DNA of 12,883 bases, taken from the NCBI GenBank assembly GCA_027450125.1, contig DAIDKG010000515.1:1-12883 (forward strand). Reading direction: 5' to 3'. The translations under genes were made by a program, and so were the position numbers. The stretch is from Bordetella sp. (GTDB lineage: Bacteria > Pseudomonadota > Gammaproteobacteria > Burkholderiales > Burkholderiaceae_B). Shown here one piece after another: positions 1-6,901 of this stretch (positions are counted from its first letter, which is position 1; each line of letters starts with the position of its first letter). The notes beneath the pieces are model-generated. The model had not been told where the DNA came from. It worked only from the letters and a program-made list of their open reading frames with translations, and did no database searches.

Positions 1-812
1 ATGCCCGAGGCCAGGGCCAGGCGGCGGCGCTCGGCCTGCACGCGCTCGGCATAGCCGTCGTCCACCGAGGTGCCCTCGTAGCAGGCCAGGCCGGCGGCCA
101 CCGAACCGCGCTGGTTGATGCAGTCGCGCAAAATGGTCGAACCCACGATGATGTTGGACACCGGGTCCAGCGGATTGGCCTTGCCCTTGCCCTGTTCGGC
201 GAGATTGGCGAACTTGTCCTTGTGGATCCGGGGCATCACCTGCATGAGGCCCTGGGCGCCCTTGGAACTCTCAGCCATGGGGTTGTAGCTGGACTCGACG
301 GCGATCACCGCCAGCACCAGCAGCGGATCGAGCTTTTTCTCGTGGGCCACCCGGAAAGCGGTGTCGACCAGCGTCTCGGTGGCGTTATAGGCCACCTTGT
401 ATTTGCGCGAAATATAGCTGCGCAGCGATTGGGCCTGCGGGCCGGAAGGGATGATCGCCGCCACGTTGGCCGGATGGGCGACCGCATGCCGCACCGAACC
501 CGGCAGGGTGGTGACGGCGCTGTCGGAAACGTCCGGCACGGCCATGGCAACGGTCGCGGCGCTGTCGCCAGCGGGAACCGCATCATTGTCCGCCGAAAGC
601 TGCGTGGCGGACTCGGGAGCGAGGGCAGTCAACAAGGCTCTGTGCACCTGTAGCGCCTGGTCGCGCAGACCAGGCAAGGCAAACCCCATACTGACCGTGA
701 CGATGACCGCAATGCCGAGATAAACGGAACTAATGCGCAGCCATTCAGCCAGCTGGTGGTGCACTCCTTGGGCCAGGCGCCTGAAAAGGCCGGCCATTGA
801 CGCATCAGTCAT
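1..812 (-). CDS. Membrane-anchored lytic transglycosylase (SLT family), 3' end outside window
   Basis: Reading the minus strand from ATG at 812 gives 270 residues with no stop before the window edge, so the C-terminus is missing. Residues 27-49 form one hydrophobic segment after a basic stretch, which fits an uncleaved N-terminal anchor. A low-complexity linker follows (about 65-125), then an SLT-type lytic transglycosylase domain. The domain shows the catalytic glutamate E173 in VESSYNP, the GAQGLMQVMP motif (185-194), NPLDPVSNI (213-221), and ACYEG (243-247) where the family usually has AYN. Such enzymes cleave the MurNAc-GlcNAc bond of peptidoglycan with 1,6-anhydro ring formation, in the periplasm. 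The start is supported by a full AGGAGGT site 3 bases upstream; the next in-frame ATG is at 797. The gene diverges from ubiD. Family call is firm; the exact subfamily and substrate role are not visible. Confidence 0.9.
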   Translation of the reverse strand, partial: MTDASMAGLFRRLAQGVHHQLAEWLRISSVYLGIAVIVTVSMGFALPGLRDQALQVHRALLTALAPESATQLSADNDAVPAGDSAATVAMAVPDVSDSAVTTLPGSVRHAVAHPANVAAIIPSGPQAQSLRSYISRKYKVAYNATETLVDTAFRVAHEKKLDPLLVLAVIAVESSYNPMAESSKGAQGLMQVMPRIHKDKFANLAEQGKGKANPLDPVSNIIVGSTILRDCINQRGSVAAGLACYEGTSVDDGYAERVQAERRRLALASG

Positions 813-815
813 GAG

Positions 816-822
816 ACCTCCT
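816..822 (-). promoter_or_regulatory. Ribosome binding site of the lytic transglycosylase
   Basis: AGGAGGT on the minus strand, a complete Shine-Dalgarno sequence. Spacing to ATG 812 is short (3 bases after the T, 4 after GGAGG), but the next in-frame ATG (797) would be 18 bases away, so 812 is preferred. Confidence 0.7.
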
Positions 823-912
823 GCGTAGAAGTGAAGTGAGGCCGCATGTTAACCACAAAGCATGGAGGTAAATGTAACTATATCTACCAGAATTTGTACG
901 GGGACATATCTC

Positions 913-941
913 TCCCGTCCCCTTCTTCCCCGGGGACGGGA
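913..941. repeat. Inverted repeat with 10-bp arms in the transglycosylase/ubiD spacer
   Basis: The arms are 913-922 (TCCCGTCCCC) and 932-941 (GGGGACGGGA), perfectly complementary, with a 9-base loop. No T-run follows on either strand and the element lies upstream of both genes, so a terminator is unlikely. A third GGGGAC occurs just to the left at 900-905. Role unknown: operator, leader hairpin, or part of a short intergenic repeat. Confidence 0.65.
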
Positions 942-1039
942 ACGATCCGAAACTCACATCCAGAAACAACACTGCTACACTGGAACGTGCTGAAATTGCT
1001 CTGTACGCTTGAAATAAGCCACTGATTCATAAGGCATTT

Positions 1040-2584
1040 GTGAAATACAAAGATTTGCGCGACTTCGTCTCCCAGCTCGAGAGCAGGCAGGAACTCAAGC
1101 GCATCGCCATCCCCGTCTCCACCCGTCTGGAAATGACCGAGATCGGCGACCGCGTCCTGCGCGCCGGCGGACCGGCCCTGCTGTTCGAGAATGCGCGGCA
1201 CAACGGCGCGCCGGCCGGCATGCCGGTGCTGGCCAATCTGTTCGGCACGCCTGGCCGCGTGGCCTGGGGCATGGGCGCCGAAGACGTCGGCGCCCTGCGC
1301 GAGGTGGGCGAATTGCTGGCGTCGCTGCGCGAACCCGAGGCGCCCAAGTGCCTGCGCGATGCCTTCGCCAAGGTGTCCATGCTCAAGTCGGCCCTGTGGG
1401 ACATGAGTCCCAAGACCGTACGCAGCCCGGCCTGCCAGGAAATCGTCTGGGAAGGCCGGGACGTGGATCTGGGGCGCCTGCCCATCCAGACCTGCTGGCC
1501 GGGCGACGCGGCGCCGCTGCTCACCTGGGGCCTGGTCATCACCCGTGGCCCCAACGCCAGGCGGCAGAACCTGGGCATCTACCGGCAGCAGCCCATCGCG
1601 CCCAACAAGCTCATCATGCGCTGGCTGTCGCACCGCGGCGGCGCGCTGGACTTTCGCGACCATGCGCAGGCCTACCCGGGCCAGCCCTTTCCCATCGCCG
1701 TCGCCCTGGGCGCAGACCCTGCCACCATATTAGGCGCAGTCACGCCGGTGCCCGACAGCCTGTCCGAATATCAGTTCGCCGGACTGCTGCGCGGCTCGCG
1801 CACCGAGACGGCCAAGGCCATCGGCAGCGAGCTGTCGGTGCCGGCCTGGGCCGAGATCGTGCTGGAAGGCCGCATCCTGCCGGCCGGCGATCCGGGCGCC
1901 CTGGCGCCCGACGCGCCCGATGGCGTGCCGCCCCCGCCCGATACCGGCTACGAAATGGCACTCGAGGGCCCCTACGGCGATCACACCGGCTACTACAACG
2001 AGCGGGACTGGTTTCCGGTGTTCACCGTGGACCGCATCACCATGCGGCGCAATCCCCTCTACCATTCCACCTACACCGGCAAGCCGCCCGACGAGCCGGC
2101 CGTGCTGGGCGTGGCCCTGAACGAGGTGTTCGTGCCCTTGCTGCGCCGGCAACTGCCCGAGATCGTTGACTTCTACCTGCCGCCCGAAGGGTGCAGCTAC
2201 CGCCTGGCGGTAGTGTCGATCCGCAAGCAGTACCCCGGCCACGCCAAAAGGGTGATGTTCGGGCTGTGGAGCATCCTGCGCCAGTTCATGTACACCAAAT
2301 TCATCGTGGTGGTGGACGCGGACGTCGATGTGCGCGACTGGAAGGAAGTGATCTGGGCCATGACGACCCGGATGGACCCGGTGCGCGACACCTTGCTGGT
2401 GGAGAACACGCCCATCGACTACCTGGACTTTGCTTCGCCGGTGTCCGGGCTCGGAGGCAAGATGGGACTGGACGCCACGAACAAATGGCCTGGCGAGACG
2501 ACCCGCGAGTGGGGCACGCCTATTCGGATGGACGAGGACGTGAAGAAGCGCGTTGACGCCATGTGGGGCGAGCTGGGTCTTTGA
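1040..2584 (+). CDS. ubiD: 3-octaprenyl-4-hydroxybenzoate carboxy-lyase UbiD
   Basis: 514 residues closely matching the UbiD family. The enzyme decarboxylates 4-hydroxy-3-polyprenylbenzoate in ubiquinone biosynthesis using prenylated FMN, which UbiX supplies; UbiX is not in this window. The start is GTG at 1040 ([14 protein letters not shown]), which aligns with E. coli KYNDLRDFL and has AAGG five bases upstream. Visible family hallmarks are [11 protein letters not shown] (41-51), [13 protein letters not shown] (67-79), [10 protein letters not shown] (162-171), [10 protein letters not shown] (175-184), and the conserved [18 protein letters not shown] (309-326), which carries active-site acidic residues. 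It is slightly longer than the roughly 497 residues of the E. coli protein, largely because of a proline-rich insertion at about 281-303, just before that motif. The last 65 bases overlap the tail of the convergent minus-strand gene. Identification is firm. Confidence 0.96.
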   Translation: MKYKDLRDFVSQLESRQELKRIAIPVSTRLEMTEIGDRVLRAGGPALLFENARHNGAPAGMPVLANLFGTPGRVAWGMGAEDVGALREVGELLASLREPEAPKCLRDAFAKVSMLKSALWDMSPKTVRSPACQEIVWEGRDVDLGRLPIQTCWPGDAAPLLTWGLVITRGPNARRQNLGIYRQQPIAPNKLIMRWLSHRGGALDFRDHAQAYPGQPFPIAVALGADPATILGAVTPVPDSLSEYQFAGLLRGSRTETAKAIGSELSVPAWAEIVLEGRILPAGDPGALAPDAPDGVPPPPDTGYEMALEGPYGDHTGYYNERDWFPVFTVDRITMRRNPLYHSTYTGKPPDEPAVLGVALNEVFVPLLRRQLPEIVDFYLPPEGCSYRLAVVSIRKQYPGHAKRVMFGLWSILRQFMYTKFIVVVDADVDVRDWKEVIWAMTTRMDPVRDTLLVENTPIDYLDFASPVSGLGGKMGLDATNKWPGETTREWGTPIRMDEDVKKRVDAMWGELGL

Positions 2585-2939
2585 CCTCCGGCTCGCTCCC
2601 GGCGCGCCAGGCCTTGTAGAGCTCCCAGCCGGCCAGACCGATCGTGACCGCCCGCAACACGCTGCGGCTGCCTATCCTGCCCAGTACGAGGGAGGACAGC
2701 GCCGACCCGATCACCGGATGGCGCTTGGCCAGATCGACCAGTTGGCCCGGCAGCGCGCCCCAGCCGCCTTTTTTTCCGGCCATCAGGCCGGACAGCGCCG
2801 CGCGCAGCAGCATGCGCGGGCGCCAGGCCTGCGTGGCCTGGGCCAACTGCCCGGCCAGGGTCTCGCGTTCGAGGGCGGCCCGGGTGCGCAATAGCTCGAT
2901 GCGTGCCTGGCGGTCGGCGCGATTGAAGGCCCGGGCCAT
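2520..2939 (-). CDS. YqjK-like protein, third gene of a yqjD-yqjE-yqjK-type cluster
   Basis: 139 residues, basic and helix-rich. Residues 1-36 are charged and likely amphipathic or coiled-coil. A conserved-looking core runs through [16 protein letters not shown] (72-87), then a moderately hydrophobic segment (95-110) and a polar basic tail. The position after a YqjE-like gene matches the E. coli order yqjD-yqjE-yqjK, so the family name is inferred from both context and sequence; the function is unknown. The start is well supported: ATG 2939 directly abuts the TGA of the upstream gene (2940-2942), with AGGAG six bases ahead inside that gene, which suggests translational coupling. Its last 21 codons overlap the 3' end of ubiD on the other strand, and that tail (rich in R, P and S) may be less constrained. 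Confidence 0.75.
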   Translation of the reverse strand: MARAFNRADRQARIELLRTRAALERETLAGQLAQATQAWRPRMLLRAALSGLMAGKKGGWGALPGQLVDLAKRHPVIGSALSSLVLGRIGSRSVLRAVTIGLAGWELYKAWRAGSEPEVKDPARPTWRQRASSRPRPSE

Positions 2940-3341
2940 TCAGGTCTCCTGCCCGGCCGGACCGGCTTCGGAGCGGCCGGCTCGCTCCAGCGCGGCGACA
3001 TCGCGCTCGAGCACATCGAGCGTCGCGGCAAAAGGCATGGGCCGATCGGCCAGTTCGCGCCGCACCTTGTAGAGCAGCGCCAGGCCGACCGCAGCGTACA
3101 GGCCGCCCAGGCAGATGAGCGCGATATAGCGGTGTTCGGTGGGCCAGAAGGCCACCGCGACGGCGGCGGTGAAAACCAGCAGCGCCAGGGTCAGGAACAG
3201 CAGGGCCGCGGCCGCCAGCCCCAGCAGGACGAGCAGCCGCGACTTTTCCTCGGCGGCCTCGATCGACACGAGCTCCAGCCGCGTGCGCACCAGCCCCAGC
3301 AGGCTGGAAGGCAGGCCTCCCAGGGATCGGCGCAGATTCAT
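2940..3341 (-). CDS. YqjE / phage-holin-like inner membrane protein
   Basis: 133 residues, nearly the same length as E. coli YqjE. It has an amphipathic N-terminal part (1-35, including RTRLELVSIEAAEEKSR, typical of the family) and two hydrophobic segments at about 37-65 and 72-92. A charged cytoplasmic-looking tail follows (93-133). Members are grouped as holin-like by topology, but there is no phage context here and no lysis role is implied. It begins 25 bases after the DUF883 gene and stops exactly where the YqjK-like gene starts, so the three are probably one transcript. No clear Shine-Dalgarno precedes ATG 3341, which is consistent with dependence on upstream translation. Confidence 0.82.
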   Translation of the reverse strand: MNLRRSLGGLPSSLLGLVRTRLELVSIEAAEEKSRLLVLLGLAAAALLFLTLALLVFTAAVAVAFWPTEHRYIALICLGGLYAAVGLALLYKVRRELADRPMPFAATLDVLERDVAALERAGRSEAGPAGQET

Positions 3342-3366
3342 GGCGTGGCGGTCGACGGCCGGCCGG

Positions 3367-3681
3367 TCAGCGGCGGCTGATCAGCATGCCGATCAGCAGG
3401 CCGGCGCCGGCAGCGATTCCGATGGCCTGCCAGGGCCTGTCGTGCACATAGTCGTCGGTGACACGGGCCGCGCGGCGGCCCTTCTGGATGACGGCATCCT
3501 GCGCATCGTAGAGCGTATCGCGGGTGCGCTTGAGCGCAGCCATGGCCCGCTCACGCAACTCGGCGGCCTTTTCGCCGGTCGTGCTGGCGGCCTCGCGCAA
3601 CAGTTCCTCCGCGTCGTCGAGGCTGGTCTTGGCTGTGTCGATCAGTCTTTCCTTGATTACATCGGCCTGGGTCGCGGTCAT
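3367..3681 (-). CDS. DUF883 (YqjD/ElaB) membrane-anchored ribosome-associated protein
   Basis: 104 residues. Residues 1-75 are a charged, probably coiled-coil helix. The C-terminus carries the family signature RPWQAIGIAAGAGLLIGMLISRR (82-104), a single tail anchor after DRPW and ending in basic residues. E. coli YqjD, ElaB and YgaM are known to bind 70S/100S ribosomes and tether them to the inner membrane in stationary phase; a similar stress role is inferred here. The start at ATG 3681 is supported by AAGGAG seven bases upstream. It is the first gene of the three-gene cluster and lies 103 bases downstream of the secreted protein gene. Confidence 0.88.
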   Translation of the reverse strand: MTATQADVIKERLIDTAKTSLDDAEELLREAASTTGEKAAELRERAMAALKRTRDTLYDAQDAVIQKGRRAARVTDDYVHDRPWQAIGIAAGAGLLIGMLISRR

Positions 3682-3784
3682 ATCTCAGCTCCTTGAAAAC
3701 AATGTAAGCAAAACCATGATACCAGCGGCCGGGCCTCTCGTTGAAGGCTCGCGGCTCGAGGTTGCTACGGCTTGCTACGGACGC
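3682..3784. other. Spacer between the secreted protein gene and the yqjD-like gene
   Basis: 103 bases containing the ribosome site of the yqjD-like gene and probably its promoter (minus strand). A TATCAT box reading leftward around 3716-3721 is a weak -10 candidate without an obvious -35. Near the right edge TTGCTACGG occurs twice (3762-3770 and 3772-3780). No strong terminator hairpin was found for the upstream gene, so read-through is possible. Confidence 0.4.
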
Positions 3785-4516
3785 TCAGCGCAGCTGCGTG
3801 AGCGTCACGCTGGAGCGGCCGTCGTCCTGCGCGATGTCCTGCTTGACCACTAGGCCGAGCTTGGGGCAATACCAGTCGGTCACCGTGCTGCGCACGCCCG
3901 CGACGGGCAGCACGAGTCCGTTGAACGACAGCTTGACCGGGTCGGTGGAGCGCGAATACGTGATGGGCAGGCAGGACTGGCCGCCGCGGGGCGTCTCCAT
4001 GATGCGCGCGGCGCCGACAGTCTTGGGGCCGATATGCACGGCGACGGCCGGCTGCCGGCCCACCGGTGAATCGGATCCGATGCTCAGGCGGTACGAGGCG
4101 CCCGGCAGGCGCTGGCCCTTGTGCACCCCATCGTAGGCAAAAAGGCCCAGCATGCGCAGATCGAACTGGCCGTCGCTCGGCCGCGATGCGCCTGCCTGGC
4201 CATAGTGCACGAACGACGCCTGCCCGCCATGGACCGTCATCAGGTAATCGAGCCGGGTCGAGCCGGCCGGGATGCCCAGGTAGACGAAGCTGGCGGACCC
4301 CTGCACGCGCGCCCGGCACTGGCCGGGCCCCGGTCGGGTCACATCGGAAAACGCCAGGTCGGCCGATAGCGTCGTCGGTCCCTGGCCGGTGAACTGCGCC
4401 ACACCGCCGTCATGCATGAAGGCTGCGTCGCATACGCCTGCGCGAGCCGATGCCGCGCCCGCCGCCAACGACACCGCGAGTGCTGTTATGTATAGCCATT
4501 TGCCATGTATCGCCAC
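3785..4516 (-). CDS. Secreted (periplasmic) protein of unknown function
   Basis: 243 residues from GTG at 4516. This start is chosen because AGGAG (4523-4527) lies six bases upstream and the product then begins with a clean signal peptide: MAIHGKWLY, a hydrophobic core to about residue 21, and SARA before G27. An upstream ATG at 4582 would bury the signal peptide behind 22 polar residues. The mature part is about 217 residues, rich in alternating polar and hydrophobic stretches that suggest beta structure, with four cysteines (29, 67, 182, 217) that could form two disulfides. A notable C-terminal phrase is VTDWYCPKLGLVVKQD (212-227). I do not recognise the family with confidence. It diverges from cysG and runs toward the yqj-like cluster on the same strand; neither neighbour suggests a specific job. 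Confidence 0.72.
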   Translation of the reverse strand: MAIHGKWLYITALAVSLAAGAASARAGVCDAAFMHDGGVAQFTGQGPTTLSADLAFSDVTRPGPGQCRARVQGSASFVYLGIPAGSTRLDYLMTVHGGQASFVHYGQAGASRPSDGQFDLRMLGLFAYDGVHKGQRLPGASYRLSIGSDSPVGRQPAVAVHIGPKTVGAARIMETPRGGQSCLPITYSRSTDPVKLSFNGLVLPVAGVRSTVTDWYCPKLGLVVKQDIAQDDGRSSVTLTQLR

Positions 4517-4522
4517 GGCCTG

Positions 4523-4527
4523 CTCCT
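4523..4527 (-). promoter_or_regulatory. Ribosome binding site that sets the GTG start of the secreted protein
   Basis: AGGAG on the minus strand, six bases before GTG 4516. It decides the start in favour of the internal GTG over ATG 4582. Confidence 0.65.
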
Positions 4528-4727
4528 GAAAAATTGCCTCTGCGCCATGCCGTCGGCCATCCTGACCCCCGGCCCGATCCATACTACACCGGGCCCGCTG
4601 GCACGCCGCTGCCCTCGCGGCGTTGCGGTAGCCGTTCGCAACAAGACCCGTAGCGTGACCGTCAAATCACTTCCAGGCATATGTATTCAACAAAACCTCT
4701 GTTGTAAGAATATTGATGCCGCCTTTA

Positions 4728-4742
4728 TGCTGTGCCACAGCA
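4728..4742. promoter_or_regulatory. 15-base palindrome, candidate operator upstream of cysG
   Basis: TGCTGTG-C-CACAGCA, perfect 7-bp arms around a central C. It overlaps the end of the candidate -10 box and the expected transcription start, and lies 29 bases before the cysG ATG. The geometry fits a repressor or LysR-type site, but the regulator is unknown. Confidence 0.45.
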
Positions 4743-4771
4743 ATTGAGCGCCCGATCCTGCACGGCACCCC

Positions 4772-6163
4772 ATGAAACTATTCCCTCTCTTTGCCGATCT
4801 GCAAGGTCGGCATGCCCTGGTCGTGGGCGGCGGCGCAGTCGCTGCCCGCAAGGCCCAATCCCTGCTGGACGCCGGCGCCCAGGTGACGGTTGGCGCCCCG
4901 GGGCTGGACGCCGCGCTCGCCGAACTGGTCGCCGCGGGCCGCCTGGCCCATCTGCGCGGCCGCTTCGAGCCGGCATGGCTGGAAGGCGCCTGGCTGGTCA
5001 TCGCGGCGACCGACGACCGCGCCGTGAACGCGGCCGTGCAAGCCGCCGCGCAGACCCGCCAGGTTTTCTGCAATGTCGTCGACGATCCGCAGCTGTCGTC
5101 GTTTCAGGTACCCTCCATCGTCGATCGCTCGCCTCTGGTCGTGGCGATCTCCTCCTCCGGCGTCGCACCGGTGCTGGCGCGACGCCTGCGCGTACGGATC
5201 GAGGCACTGCTGGATCACGCGCTGGGGCCGCTGGCCGAGCTGGCCGCGCGCTATCGCGCCCGCATCCGCGGCGCGCTGCCCGACCTGGGCGCGCGCCGGC
5301 GCTTCTACGACTGGCTGCTGGACGGCCCGGTCGCCAGCCTGCTGCGCAGCCGGCAGCCGGACGCCGCCGAAACCGCCTTGCGCCAGGCGCTCGAGCAGAC
5401 GCAGGCCGTGCCGGCGGGCCGCGTCGTGCTGGTGGGCGCGGGTCCCGGCGATCCAGGCCTGCTGACGCTCAAGGCGTTGCGCGCCCTGAACGAGGCCGAC
5501 GTGATCCTGTACGACCGCCTGGTCAGCGACGCCGTGCTGTCGCTGGCGCGCCGCGATGCCGAGCGCATCGAAGTGGGCAAGCGCCTGGGAGAGAACCATG
5601 AGGCCACGCAGTCCCGCATCCACGCCCTCATGGCCGAGCATGCCCGCGCCGGCCGGCGCGTGGTGCGCCTGAAGGGCGGCGACGCCTTCATCTTCGGTCG
5701 CGGCGGCGAAGAACTGGAGTATCTGCGTGAGCAGGGCGTGCCGTACGAGGTCGTGCCCGGGATCACCGCCGCACTGGCTTGCGCGGCCTACGCCGGCATT
5801 CCGCTCACGCACCGCGACCACGCCCAGTCGGTGCGGCTGGTCACGGCGCACTGCCGCGAGGACGAGGACGCGCTGGACTGGGATGGCCTGGCGCGCGGGC
5901 AGCAGACGCTGGCTTTCTATATGGGCGTCAAACAGCTGGATCTGCTGTCACAAAGGCTGATCGCGCACGGCCGGTCGGCCGATACGCCGGTGGCGCTGGT
6001 GGAAAACGGCAGCAGGCCCGAGCAGCGCGTCGTCTCGGGTACGCTGGCGCAGCTGCCTGCATTGGCGCAAAGCCATGGCGTGCGGGCGCCCGCGCTGCTC
6101 ATCGTGGGAGAAGTGGCGGGCCTGGCCCGCAAGCTGCATTGGTATGGGAGCCATCTGGCCTGA
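4772..6163 (+). CDS. cysG: Siroheme synthase CysG (trifunctional)
   Basis: 463 residues (E. coli CysG 457), full two-domain architecture. The N-terminal part (1-210) is the precorrin-2 dehydrogenase/ferrochelatase: NAD-binding [11 protein letters not shown] (17-27), catalytic D104 in NVVDDP, and the SSSG loop with S128, the residue phosphorylated in the Salmonella enzyme. The C-terminal part (216-463) is the S-adenosylmethionine-dependent uroporphyrinogen III methyltransferase: [15 protein letters not shown] (221-235), D248 in YDRLVS, K270, [16 protein letters not shown] (299-314) and YMG (383-385). Together they convert uroporphyrinogen III to siroheme for sulfite and nitrite reductases. It stands alone here, with no cys or nir genes adjacent. 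The ATG at 4772 matches the family N-terminus although the Shine-Dalgarno is poor. It converges on upp across a 65-base gap. Confidence 0.96.
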   Translation: MKLFPLFADLQGRHALVVGGGAVAARKAQSLLDAGAQVTVGAPGLDAALAELVAAGRLAHLRGRFEPAWLEGAWLVIAATDDRAVNAAVQAAAQTRQVFCNVVDDPQLSSFQVPSIVDRSPLVVAISSSGVAPVLARRLRVRIEALLDHALGPLAELAARYRARIRGALPDLGARRRFYDWLLDGPVASLLRSRQPDAAETALRQALEQTQAVPAGRVVLVGAGPGDPGLLTLKALRALNEADVILYDRLVSDAVLSLARRDAERIEVGKRLGENHEATQSRIHALMAEHARAGRRVVRLKGGDAFIFGRGGEELEYLREQGVPYEVVPGITAALACAAYAGIPLTHRDHAQSVRLVTAHCREDEDALDWDGLARGQQTLAFYMGVKQLDLLSQRLIAHGRSADTPVALVENGSRPEQRVVSGTLAQLPALAQSHGVRAPALLIVGEVAGLARKLHWYGSHLA

Positions 6164-6228
6164 CGGCCGGGCGCCGACATTTGACTGCCTTCTAGGCGTG
6201 CGCGGCGGCCGCAGGACTGCATCGCGTC
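6164..6228. other. Convergent gap cysG / upp
   Basis: 65 bases between two converging stops. A short hairpin AGGAC (6213-6217)/GTCCT (6226-6230) with an 8-base loop, and GCGGCCGC (6205-6212), are the only structures seen. Neither is followed by a T-run on either strand, so no intrinsic terminator can be called with confidence. Confidence 0.35.
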
Positions 6229-6867
6229 CTACTCCACCTTCTGCTTGGTCCCGAAAATGCGGTCGCCGGCGTCGCCCAGCCCGGGGATGATGTAGCCGTG
6301 CTCGTTAAGCCGCTGGTCCACCGAGGCCGTGTAGATCTGCACGTCCGGATGCGCGTCGAGCACTTTCTGGATGCCCTCGGGCACCGCCACCAGCACCAGC
6401 GCGCGGATGTCGCGGCAGCCGGCGCGCTTGAGCATGTCCACCGTCGCAAGCATCGAGCCGCCGGTGGCGAGCATGGGGTCGACGATGAGCGCGACGCGCT
6501 GCTCGATCTCGCCCACCAGCTTTTCCAGGTAGGTGTGCGCCTGCAGCGTCTGCTCGTTGCGCGCCAGGCCCACCACGCTGACCTTGGCCCCGGGGATCAG
6601 CGTCAGCACGCCGTCGAGCATGCCCAGGCCGGCGCGCAGGATCGGCACCACGGTGATCTTCTTGCCGGCGAGCTTTTCCACCTGCACGGCGCCGCTCCAG
6701 CCTTCGATCTGGGCCGGGCACAGCGGCAGGTCCTTGCAGGCTTCGTAGGTCAGCAGCGCGCCGATCTCGCTGGCCAGCTCGCGAAAGCTCTTGGTGCTCA
6801 GGTCGGCGCGGCGCATGATGCCCAGCTTGTGGCGCACCAGCGGATGACGGATTTCATGGACAGGCAT
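6229..6867 (-). CDS. upp: Uracil phosphoribosyltransferase
   Basis: 212 residues, the standard length for Upp. It makes UMP from uracil and PRPP in pyrimidine salvage in the cytoplasm. Hallmarks are [12 protein letters not shown] (8-19), [12 protein letters not shown] (75-86), the PRPP-binding loop [12 protein letters not shown] (129-140) and the C-terminal uracil-binding stretch [12 protein letters not shown]. The start at ATG 6867 has a weak AAGAGA ribosome site just upstream. It follows dacB on the same strand after 34 bases with no visible terminator, so the two are probably co-transcribed. No uraA-type permease is adjacent. Confidence 0.96.
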   Translation of the reverse strand: MPVHEIRHPLVRHKLGIMRRADLSTKSFRELASEIGALLTYEACKDLPLCPAQIEGWSGAVQVEKLAGKKITVVPILRAGLGMLDGVLTLIPGAKVSVVGLARNEQTLQAHTYLEKLVGEIEQRVALIVDPMLATGGSMLATVDMLKRAGCRDIRALVLVAVPEGIQKVLDAHPDVQIYTASVDQRLNEHGYIIPGLGDAGDRIFGTKQKVE

Positions 6868-6901
6868 GTGTATCTCTTGGGAAATCGAAAAGTGGGGGCG
6901 C

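Larger units (their letters stand above)
813..1039. other. Divergent intergenic spacer, lytic transglycosylase / ubiD
   Basis: This spacer of 227 bases must hold the promoters of both divergent genes. It is clearly more AT-rich than its neighbours at about 841-900 and 941-1039. On the minus strand TATAGT (877-882) could be a -10 box for the transglycosylase, but no convincing -35 accompanies it. No strong sigma-70 pair was found for ubiD. A GC-rich hairpin sits in the middle (listed separately). Confidence 0.5.
4517..4771. promoter_or_regulatory. Divergent promoter region, secreted protein / cysG
   Basis: 255 bases between the divergent starts. The part nearest cysG (about 4675-4745) is much more AT-rich than the surroundings, as expected for promoters and operators. 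It contains a candidate cysG promoter (TTGTAA 4702-4707, 16-base spacer, TTTATG 4724-4729). It also holds a 5-bp dyad CAACA (4688-4692)/TGTTG (4700-4704) flanked by ATTC (4685-4688) and GAAT (4708-4711), and a perfect 15-base palindrome at 4728-4742. Promoter boxes are by eye and tentative. Confidence 0.45.

Noticed and set aside
862..993. Short plus-strand frame of about 43 codons upstream of ubiD, and a GGAGGT followed by ATG-TAA at 864-877
   Set aside because: The translation shows no recognisable pattern, no ribosome site serves the longer frame, and the spacing of GGAGGT to the ATG-TAA start-stop is only two bases.
2940..3341. Holin-like protein as evidence of a prophage
   Set aside because: The topology matches chromosomal YqjE and the gene sits between yqjD- and yqjK-like genes; no phage genes are present in the window.
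3762..3780. Tandem TTGCTACGG as a repeat array or attachment site
   Set aside because: Only two 9-base copies and no mobile gene or tRNA nearby; compatible with chance or slippage.
4517..4582. ATG 4582 as the start of the secreted protein
   Set aside because: It would place 22 polar residues before the signal peptide, while GTG 4516 has AGGAG at ideal spacing.
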